DNA of 5,458 bases, taken from assembly GCA_030654645.1 (NCBI GenBank), contig JAURXC010000154.1, forward strand, positions 1 to 5,458, given 5' to 3'. Source of the DNA: Deltaproteobacteria bacterium (GTDB lineage: Bacteria > Desulfobacterota > Desulfuromonadia > Geobacterales > Pseudopelobacteraceae). The notes under the pieces are model-generated. The model made no database searches. It was not told where the DNA came from and worked only from the letters and a program-made list of their open reading frames with translations. A program made the position numbers and the translations under genes. Of the stretch, positions 1 to 5,458 are shown one piece after another. Each line of letters starts with the position of its first letter. Within the stretch, counting starts at the first letter, position 1.

Positions 1-540
1 GCCAGCGTCGCCGATACCACCGCCTCGCTTTTCGATATCACCGACCAGATCACGATCGAGTTATGGTACCAGTACCAGAAAAGCCCTGACTGGGGCCGCC
101 TGGCGTCCAAAATGACCACCGACGGCGGTCAACCCTGGGAGATGTACGGACTGTGGCTCGACAACACCGCCGATGCGGTTGCGACCAATCCCCAGCAGAG
201 GGTCTTTTTCGGGATCGGTTCCCAGGATTCACCTCCCGGCGGTACCTGGCCATATTACCAGTCCGCCAGCGGCCCGCAGCTGACACCCGGGCAGTGGTAC
301 CATATCGTCGGCAGATACGATTCCGCCACCGGACGGATGTCGGTCTTTGTGAACGGGGTTGAATACGGCGTTGCCACCCACGCCACAAAACCGAAGATCA
401 TCGCCAACAACGCCCCCTTCCACATCGGCAACAGGGGCACCGGCAACTACATGAAAGGCATGCTGGACGAAGTGCGCCTCTACAACCGCCTGTTGTCGGA
501 CAAGGAGATCGCCACCCGTTACGCCGCCACGCTGCCGACC
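1..540 (+). other. LamG/concanavalin A-like domain 1 (N-terminally cut by the window edge)
   Basis: Residues 1-180 match the LamG_3-type (PF13385-like) jelly roll. A strand reads TIELWYQ (W22), then comes the mid-domain segment PGQWYHIVGRYD (96-107), the strand MSVFVNGVEYG (113-123) and the C-terminal signature GMLDEVRLYNRLLSDKEI (153-170). Compared with the complete LamG 2 copy, where the equivalent Trp is W1403, roughly 60 residues are missing before base 1, including the usual xYWPFEE-like opening strand. Unlike LamG 2, this copy has no cysteine, and it has about 11 more residues between that Trp and the DEVR motif. The family generally binds carbohydrate or protein ligands, sometimes with calcium; no ligand can be deduced here. 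Confidence 0.88.
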
Positions 541-3500
541 GCAGCCACGCCTGTTGACGGAAGTGTGGAAAACATGCCGGGCGGCTACGTGTTTACCACC
601 AACTGGAACGGACCCTACAGCAAGCCGACCGCGTCGTCACCGACATCCGCTCCCACCCCGATCGTAACCCAGAAACCGGCCAACCTGACCGCCGACCCGG
701 ATTTCGACAACGGCTCCACATCCTGGCCCACAGCGGTCGGCACACTGACCGGCACTTCATTCGACACCGCCACCACCTACAGCGGCGCCAAAAGCCTCAA
801 GCTGACCGCGACCGGCGCCGTGCTGGGCGTGCTGCAGAACGTCAGCGTCGTTCCCAACAGCGAATACACCCTCTCCGCCTATATCAAGACCGCCTTGACC
901 GCCGGCGCGGTTCAGTGCGATCTGTACGCCACCGGCCCTCCGGTTATGGACTCGGCCGGAATCAGCTCCTCCGGTGTATCTGGTTGGAGCTATAAATCGG
1001 AAACCGTAACTATCCCCAGCGGCATCACCTCGGTCTCCGTGCGCTGCTTTGCCAACGGCGGACCACAGGGGCAGGCCTGGATCGACATGGTGCAGCTGAC
1101 CCCGACGATACCGGTCAGCGCCGTTGCCGCGACCAGGAAATCGGAGGAGCAGGTTGATGTCAGCTGGAACTTCCCGACCGGTCGCGACCAGACCGGCTTC
1201 AAAGTCGAGCGTTGCATGGATTCCTCCTGTGCATCGTCCACGGTTTTGACCGCATTGAACGCGGCCGTCGCCACGGCTACGGCCGGAAGCTACAAGTACA
1301 GCGACAAAAACCTGGCCATCAACAGCGACTACTGGTACCGGGTCAGGGCCTACAAGAGCGAGGACCCATCCTGCAACGGCGGCAAGGGCTTCTGGGAAAC
1401 AGCGTCAACCGCCATCACCGGACCGGTCAACACCAGTTTCAACGCTTCGGTGGACCTGTCTGGGGTCTCCTCGGTCACCACCTCCTGCGAGGACCTGCGG
1501 GTTACCGACACCAGCGGGGTGGCGCAGAAATTCTACCTGGAAAACTCACTCCCGGCTTCGGCCTGCAACAACAGCAAGACCAAGCTGATTGTCAAGGTTG
1601 CCTCGACACCGACCACAGGAAAAACTCTCTACCTGTACCACGGCAACCTCAATGCCGAACGGATCGACGACAGCGGTTTGAACGTGTTCAACTTCTTTGA
1701 CGACTTCAACGGCACAGCCATCGACGAGAGCAAGTGGATCGTCGCCCCCAACACCGGCTTCACGGTCTCGGGCGGGTTCCTGCACGGCACCAACACCTCC
1801 GGCCGGCTCGCCTCCGTAAACACCTCGTTCTCCGGCAGCGGCTACAACCTGCAGGCCAAGGTCAAATCGACCCTGCGCCCGGCGGGAGGCTTCTACCCGA
1901 TCGGCTTTTCGCTCTATGACAACCACTACCGCAGCTTCGGACTGATCGATTATCCATCGGCCCACCACTACTCCAATGACAATGCCGGCTGGACCGCCAA
2001 CCTGACCACGCCCCCGGCCGGTTCATCCCGGGACGACAGCATGATCTACTCGGTCGTGCTCAAGAGCACCTCGGTGATCTCCCCGGCCATCTTCGACGTG
2101 GACAGGAATACCACCTACTGGGCGCCGGGTGATGTGGCCAACAGCAATCACTCGGCAGCATGGAACATAACCCTGGGACGCCGCTATGACGCCACGCAAA
2201 CCGGTCAGGCCTACCTGGCGGACTGGGACTGGGTCCGCATCAGGAAATACGTGGCCAACGCCCCGGTTGCCGGGACGCCCGGCGCGGCAACGCCCGGAAC
2301 ATATTCACTGTCAGGTGAAACCGGTTCGTGGCGCTTTTTAAGGCAGGTGGCGGTAAGCAACGCCAGCGGAGCGGTACAGACCGACTTCCAGGTCAACCTG
2401 GAAACCGACACGACCTCCATGGCCACCGATCGCAACCTGGTAACCTGGACCGCTTCCACCGACACCGAAACCGGCTTCACTCTGGAGCGCTGCAAGGACA
2501 GCAGCGCCAACTGCAATGCCGGCTTCGTGGCGGAAAAGACCATCACGGGCCTCCCTCCAAAAAACAGCATCGGCGCACAGGTGAGCTACCTGGATCGTGA
2601 CCTTCAGCTCGACTCGCCCCAGGCGCCGGTCAACTACTGCTACAGGGTCAAGGCGCTCAAGTCCGGCGGCTGGCTGACAGCGGCCACTCCGGGCGAAACC
2701 CCCTGGAGCAACATCGCCTGCATGAGCACCAAGCAGCAGGCGGCGCCTTCCAACCTGGCCGCTTCCGCAACCGGCACCGCCATCAACCTCAGCTGGACCG
2801 ACAACAGCACCGGCGAGAACGGCTTTACGCTGGAACGCTGCCAGGACATCGCCGGCGACATGCCCTGCTCGTTCGCGGTTGGCAACAACACTTCAATCGC
2901 CCTTCCGCCCAACGATGACAAGCTATCGACTACAGCGACCTACACCGACCCCAACCTGTGCGCCGGCACCTACCGTTACCGGATATCGGTTTATAAAAAC
3001 AATCCGGACAGCGCCGGAACCTCCTGGACTCTGGGACCGGTCTACCTGAACGGCGACTCGGTCAGCACCGAACTGCCCCCGGTTCCGCAGAATGTTGTCG
3101 CGGCACGGGTATCGGAAAACCAGATCCGGGTCACCTGGAAGGACATGACCGCCGACGAGACCGGTTTTGAAGTCTGGCGCTGCATCGGCTCGACCTGCAC
3201 CGATTTCAGCAGGATTCCGGTAACCGTGGCCGCCGCTGGCGGCGCCGGATCGACCGTCACCTACAACGACTCCCACTACATAATTCCCGGGACCACCTAC
3301 CGCTACAAGGTGCGGGCTTACGTGATCGCCACCTGTACGGTCTACAGCGATTTAAGCGCCGATAACAGCGCTGCGGCTCCAGACGGACCGGATTATGCCA
3401 CGGCCAGCACCGTGGCGCCCGCGGCCCTGAGTGCGGTCGCGACCAACAGTACCCAGGCCGATCTGGCCTGGACCGACAGCGCCGTATCCAAATCCGGCAT

Positions 3501-5458
3501 GGTTCTCGGCCGCTGTCCCGGCAGCGCGCCCTGCCAGACTACCTACAACCTGTTTCCGCTGCTTTCGGCCAGCGCGGTCACCTACAGCGACACTTCGGCC
3601 TGCGCCGACACCACCTACAACTACCAGGTCTACCCGGCGGTCCATCCGGCCATGCCCTTGGCCAATTCCGGCAGCCAGGGGTGGAAGAGCCTCTCCCAGC
3701 TGACCATCGACGACTTCAAGCCCAACTTCCTCACCCGGGTGGTAATCACCAAGGGCGCCATGGACATGCAGGATGATTTCCGGGACATCCGTTTCTTCGA
3801 CCGCACCTCCCTGGCGGAGCTCCCCTACTGGATCCAGAGTTTCAGCGGTACCGGCAGCGCCGCCACCGCAACGGTCTGGTTCAAGACCGGGGCAAACCCG
3901 ACCATCGACATGTATTACAACAATCCGGCCGCAACCAGTTCCAGCAGCAAGGATGCGGTCTTCGGTGCCGGCCTGGCCGGATACTGGCCTTTCGAGGAGA
4001 GCGCCAGGATTTCCGGCACGATCAGTGACGTCAGCGGTTCCGCCAACCACCTGACCATGTCCGGATACGACACGTTGAACACCTACGGTGTCGTCGCCGG
4101 TGGGCGCTACGGCAACACCCTCAGCCAGGACGGAATAAACGACTATGCCTACAAGGGCGGCATATTTGCCGGACTGCCGACCGGCAGCGCCCTGTCGGCC
4201 GAGGCCTGGATCTACTCCCTGGGCCAGACCTACGACTACAGCGGCATCGTCTCCTGGGGAGCCAGGGGCACCGGCTGTGTCACACCTTTCACCAACTTTG
4301 CCTCCGTCGCGATGAGCGTCGGCGCCGGCGGCTACCCGCAGGTTCCGACCTGGTGCAACGACTACGTGCCCGGAACCGGACTGCAGATCCCCTCCAATGC
4401 CTGGACCCACTACGCCTTCACGATGAACGGCAGGGAAATCAAGGTCTATATCAACGGCGTGGCACAGAGCGGTTCGCTGGATATCGGCAAGGCCGTTCCG
4501 AACGTGAATTCGCGGGAACTGGCGATCGGGGCGCTGGAGCTGACCGGCGCCAGCCGTACCTTCAAGGGCAGGATCGACGAGGTGCGCGTCTACAGCCGCG
4601 TGCTGAGCGCGGATGACATCGCCGCCCGCTATTCCGCGGTCATACCTTCCGTTACCGTCGGGCCGAAAAGCGACACCGCCATTTACGGAGCGGCCTCCAC
4701 CATCAACCTGGTGCTGCCGCATCCGGCCAATATCGTTGCAAACGGAGAATTCGACGGAACGCTCACAACCAAATGGTACGCCTGGCCCGACTGGAATAAT
4801 GTCACCCAGGATTCGACTGTCTTCCATAGCGGCGGCAAGGCGATAAAACTCTCCAAGAACCTGGCCGCCAGCAGCGCGGTCACAGTCTACCAGAGCTACA
4901 CCAACTTCATTCCCGGAGGCAGGTACATCCTGACCGGCTCGATCAACGCCTCGCTCGGCAGCACCGGCGAATCCTGGTGCCGCCTGGCAAACGGAGTCGC
5001 ATCGGTCAACTACTACAGTCCGCAGATAGCGATCTCCGCCTCGGACGCCACCAAAAACAACCAGGGCTGGTTCCGGCTTTCAACTCCGATCACGCTGCCG
5101 ATGACCGCGCCCGGCGGAGGCAGCATCACCAGCCTCAACATCGAATGCGGCATCTGGACCACGACGGCTGGCACACAGACGGCCTACTTCGACGCGGTGC
5201 AGCTTGTGCCCGACCCGCCGCTGGCACTGACCGCAACGCCCGTATCCGAAACCGAAATCGACCTGGTCTGGAACGACCTGTTCGGCGATGAAACCGGCTT
5301 CAACCTCTACCGCTGCCAGGGAGCGGCATGCAGTCCGGTAGCGGTTAACAGGCAGTTCGGAGCTGGAATCGTGAAGTACCGCGACTCGGGCCTGACACCG
5401 GGAGAGAGTTACAGTTACAAGGTAACCGCCTACAAGACCGCCACCTGCCCCTGGGAGA
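1..5458 (+). CDS. Interior of a giant multidomain surface/secreted protein (LamG, CBM, FN3, DUF2341), partial at both ends
   Basis: Frame 1 is open for all 1819 complete codons, and its translation is coherent extracellular beta-sandwich domains from edge to edge. The domain order is LamG, CBM4/9-like, FN3, DUF2341, concanavalin A-like, FN3 x4, DUF2341, LamG, CBM4/9-like, FN3. Composition is rich in Thr, Ser, Ala, Gly and Asn, with few Lys, and Thr is mostly ACC, as in exported repeat proteins of GC-rich bacteria. I see no membrane segment, signal peptide, sorting motif, haem-binding CxxCH or catalytic motif in this part. About 27 cysteines recur at equivalent places in related domains, which implies folding in an oxidising compartment (periplasm or outside). 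Proteins of this make-up are generally thought to bind glycans or surfaces; that role is inference here. The start codon must lie upstream, because the first LamG domain is already missing its N-terminal part. Coding and frame are certain; the biological role is not. Confidence 0.96.
541..675 (+). other. Pro/Ser/Thr-rich interdomain linker
   Basis: Residues 181-225 connect LamG 1 to the first CBM-like domain. The segment around 207-226 is dense in Pro, Ser and Thr (SKPTASSPTSAPTP and neighbours), typical of a flexible, exposed linker. The matching linker after LamG 2 is about 21 residues shorter and is not Pro/Thr-rich, so linker length differs between the two copies of the LamG-CBM block. 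Confidence 0.7.
676..1104 (+). other. CBM4/9-like carbohydrate-binding jelly roll 1
   Basis: Residues 226-368 show the layout of CBM4/9-like (PF02018-type) modules. These are an opening D-x-x-F-D-N-G near 232-238, a Trp just after it (W242), the strand SGAKSLKLT (261-269), the strand NSEYTLSAYIKT (286-297) and a closing strand AWIDMVQLTP (359-368). Cysteines C306 and C349 fall in two later strands and correspond to C1660 and C1716 in the second copy, so a disulphide is likely. The family commonly binds polysaccharides; binding here is inferred, and aromatic ligand-contact residues cannot be assigned without a model. The domain leads directly into FN3-1. Confidence 0.72.
1111..1422 (+). other. 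Fibronectin type III domain 1 (cysteine-bearing)
   Basis: Residues 371-474 carry the FN3 landmarks: strand B VDVSW (W389), strand C TGFKVERC (398-405) and strand F YWYRVRAYK (444-452). C405 and C410 form the C-x4-C pair seen in variant spacing in every FN3 of this protein. A third cysteine, C458, sits just after strand F. FN3 domains act as spacers or protein-binding modules in surface proteins. This one follows the CBM and precedes a DUF2341-like domain; the truncated FN3-6 occupies the equivalent place after CBM 2. Confidence 0.85.
1435..1653 (+). other. DUF2341-like domain 1, with a divergent or shortened N-terminus
   Basis: Residues 479-551 fit the core of DUF2341. There is a strand SFNASVDLSGV (479-489), the central CEDLRVTDTSG (496-506) equivalent to the family's D-I-R-F-x-D, then FYLENS (512-517), and the closing KTLYLYHGN (541-549) equivalent to I-Y-x-Y-Y-G-N. 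The usual first strand with its W-x-x-R/Y start is not evident before it, because FN3-1 runs almost directly into the second strand. It carries an extra cysteine pair, C496/C522, absent from DUF2341 copy 2. The family's molecular function is not established; it is commonly found in front of concanavalin A-like domains, as here. Confidence 0.66.
1681..2256 (+). other. Concanavalin A-like sandwich of the DUF2341-associated type
   Basis: Residues 561-752 begin with FFDDFNGTAIDESKWIV (565-581), a typical opening of lectin/glucanase-like sandwiches. The domain closes with YLADWDWVRIRKY (738-750), the W-V-R-x-R-K-Y ending that I associate with the sandwich that follows DUF2341 in other giant proteins. 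The middle, around 614-700, has alternating strands such as YNLQAKVKS and YSVVLKSTS. There are no cysteines, and I cannot see a glucanase-type catalytic E-x-D-x-x-E motif, so a binding rather than hydrolytic role is more likely. It differs clearly from the LamG domains, lacking their DEVRxYxRxL ending. Confidence 0.65.
2257..2421 (+). other. Short Gly/Ala/Pro/Thr linker and probable DUF2341 N-terminal remnant
   Basis: Residues 753-768 are a Pro/Gly/Ala/Thr-rich hinge. Residues 777-800 read WRFLRQVAVSNASG, then AVQTDFQVNL, which resembles the opening two strands of DUF2341 (W-x-Y-R-x-x-I-x-I-x-N-x-S-G, then T-D-Y-Q-V). The rest of DUF2341 (the D-I-R-F-x-D core and Y-Y-G-N end) does not follow; the chain passes straight into FN3-2. 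I infer a broken or reused piece of DUF2341. It may instead simply be the first strands of the FN3 fold. Confidence 0.5.
2395..2724 (+). other. Fibronectin type III domain 2
   Basis: Residues 799-908 include strand B LVTWTAS (W816), strand C TGFTLERC (824-831) and strand F YCYRVKAL (879-886). Cysteines are C831/C838 (spacing of six) plus C880 inside strand F and C907 near the end. It is thus the only complete FN3 here with four cysteines, which could form two pairs. Its N-terminal edge merges with the DUF2341-like remnant, so the domain boundary is uncertain. It opens a run of four FN3 domains. Confidence 0.8.
2743..3051 (+). other. Fibronectin type III domain 3
   Basis: Residues 915-1017 are a clear FN3: PSNLAASA start, strand B INLSWTDNS (928-936), strand C NGFTLERC (940-947) and strand F YRYRISVYK (991-999). 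The cysteine pair C947/C956 has the widest spacing of the set (eight residues between). The third cysteine, C987, lies before strand F rather than after it. The seven residues GFTLERC are identical to FN3-2, but three of the seven codons differ synonymously, so the duplication is old and the residues appear to be under selection. Confidence 0.87.
3076..3378 (+). other. Fibronectin type III domain 4
   Basis: Residues 1026-1126 show the PPVPQNVVAARV start, strand B IRVTW (W1046), strand C TGFEVWRC (1054-1061) and strand F YRYKVRAYV (1100-1108). Cysteines are C1061/C1066 (four between), with the third, C1112, after strand F, the same arrangement as FN3-1 and FN3-6. It sits in the middle of the FN3 run and probably serves as a rod-like spacer. 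Confidence 0.87.
3412..3672 (+). other. Fibronectin type III domain 5 (degenerate, short)
   Basis: Residues 1138-1224 keep strand B ADLAWTDSA (1153-1161), a modified strand C SGMVLGRC (1165-1172) in place of the T-G-F form, and strand F YNYQVYP (1206-1212). It is about 87 residues, shorter than its neighbours. The cysteine pair C1172/C1178 is kept, and C1201 lies before strand F as in FN3-3. Its C-terminal strand is poorly defined and leads into DUF2341 copy 2. The divergence suggests relaxed constraint or adaptation to the junction. Confidence 0.76.
3682..3933 (+). other. DUF2341 domain 2
   Basis: Residues 1228-1311 match DUF2341 better than copy 1. They have a W-start (W1228), the strand FLTRVVITKGAM (1243-1254), the core FRDIRFFDRTSLAELPYWI (1260-1278) and the ending IDMYYNNP (1302-1309). 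The family consensus D-I-R-F-x-D followed by L-P-Y-W-I is present. No cysteines occur. It is followed at once by LamG 2, the usual DUF2341 then concanavalin A-like order. The biochemical function of the family is not established. Confidence 0.82.
3958..4644 (+). other. LamG/concanavalin A-like domain 2 (complete)
   Basis: Residues 1320-1548 are a full LamG_3-type domain. It has the opening AGYWPFEES (1326-1334), the DVSGSANHLTMSG turn (1343-1355), SAEAWIYS (1399-1406), WTHYAFTMNG (1468-1477), IKVYINGVAQSG (1480-1491) and the signature GRIDEVRVYSRVLSADDI (1523-1540). C1426 and C1452 lie in the middle loops and have no counterparts in LamG 1, so they may form a copy-specific disulphide. It follows DUF2341 copy 2 and is followed by CBM 2. 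A role in ligand or glycan binding is likely from the family, but the ligand is unknown. Confidence 0.92.
4720..5211 (+). other. CBM4/9-like carbohydrate-binding jelly roll 2
   Basis: Residues 1574-1737 repeat the plan of CBM 1. HPANIVANGEFDG matches KPANLTADPDFDNG, SGGKAIKLSK (1610-1619) matches SGAKSLKLT, and YFDAVQLVP (1729-1737) matches WIDMVQLTP. C1660 and C1716 are equivalent to C306 and C349. This copy is about 20 residues longer, with the extra length between the SGGK strand and the closing strand. Trp and Tyr residues near 1592-1598 (WYAWPDW) are more numerous than in copy 1 and could line a sugar-binding face; that is inference. Confidence 0.73.
5212..5458 (+). other. Fibronectin type III domain 6 (cut by the window end)
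   Basis: Residues 1738-1819 contain strand B IDLVWNDL (1753-1760), strand C TGFNLYRC (1765-1772) and strand F YSYKVTAYK (1804-1812). Cysteines are C1772/C1777, with the third, C1816, after strand F as in FN3-1. Only the last strand is missing. It occupies the same place after CBM 2 as FN3-1 does after CBM 1, about 1367 residues on. Confidence 0.86.

Noticed and set aside
1213..1230. Cysteine pairs in the FN3 domains as possible c-type haem sites
   Set aside because: A multihaem cytochrome was considered because such proteins are common in Geobacter-like bacteria. No CxxCH occurs anywhere in the frame, and the pairs are spaced by four or more residues without a following His.
1212..1700. Plus-strand open frame of 162 codons in another frame
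   Set aside because: It overlaps FN3-1 and DUF2341 copy 1 in frame 1. Its translation is Gln/Arg/Gly/His-rich with no coherent fold, typical of an out-of-frame reading.
1546..1968. Minus-strand open frame of 140 codons
   Set aside because: It is antisense to the DUF2341 and concanavalin A-like region, with low-complexity Val/Gly/Glu/Ala composition and no domain that I recognise.
1681..2256. Concanavalin A-like domain as an active endoglucanase
   Set aside because: The fold type resembles family 16 hydrolases, but I found no E-x-D-x-x-E or E-x-D-x-E catalytic signature in residues 561-752, so a hydrolase call is not supported.
3352..4827. Long minus-strand open frame of 491 codons
   Set aside because: It lies wholly opposite the giant plus-strand frame, which encodes recognisable FN3, DUF2341 and LamG domains here. 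Its product is a Gly/Val/Arg/Asp-rich string with no domain that I recognise, as expected from the antisense of GC-rich Thr/Ala/Gly coding sequence.
1..5458. CRISPR array, tRNA/rRNA, insertion sequence or intergenic regulatory sites
   Set aside because: The frame is continuously coding, and I saw no short direct repeats with regular spacers, no cloverleaf-like element and no transposase. The only repeats are at the protein-domain level.

Overview
The whole window is the interior of one very large plus-strand gene. Reading from base 1 in the first frame, I translated all 1819 codons and met no stop, so the coding region enters before base 1 and leaves after base 5458. Neither the start codon, signal peptide, C-terminal anchor, promoter nor terminator lies in the window. 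Residue numbers below count from base 1 (residue n starts at base 3n-2).

The protein is a mosaic of extracellular beta-sandwich modules with no catalytic domain that I can recognise. In order: a LamG/concanavalin A-like domain cut by the left edge (residues 1-180); a Pro/Ser/Thr-rich linker; a CBM4/9-like jelly roll (226-368); FN3-1 (371-474); a DUF2341-like domain (479-551); a second kind of concanavalin A-like sandwich (561-752); a short linker and what looks like a stranded DUF2341 N-terminus (775-807); FN3-2 to FN3-5 (799-1224); a fuller DUF2341 domain (1228-1311); a complete LamG domain (1320-1548); a second CBM4/9-like domain (1574-1737); and FN3-6, cut by the right edge. The block LamG-CBM-FN3 therefore occurs twice, about 1370 residues apart, and DUF2341 is followed by a concanavalin A-like domain both times. 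The four FN3 domains in the middle act as a spacer.

The sequence is GC-rich with mostly G/C-ending codons, and the export-type modules contain many recurring cysteines. The FN3 signature T-G-F-x-x-x-R-C followed by a second cysteine, combined with DUF2341 and LamG, resembles giant surface proteins that I recall from Geobacter-like Desulfuromonadota. That assignment is from memory and is tentative. The likely role is a secreted or surface-attached protein that binds glycans or surfaces, with the FN3 domains as a stalk and the LamG, CBM and concanavalin A-like domains as binding heads. No RNA gene, mobile element, CRISPR array or intergenic gap was seen.
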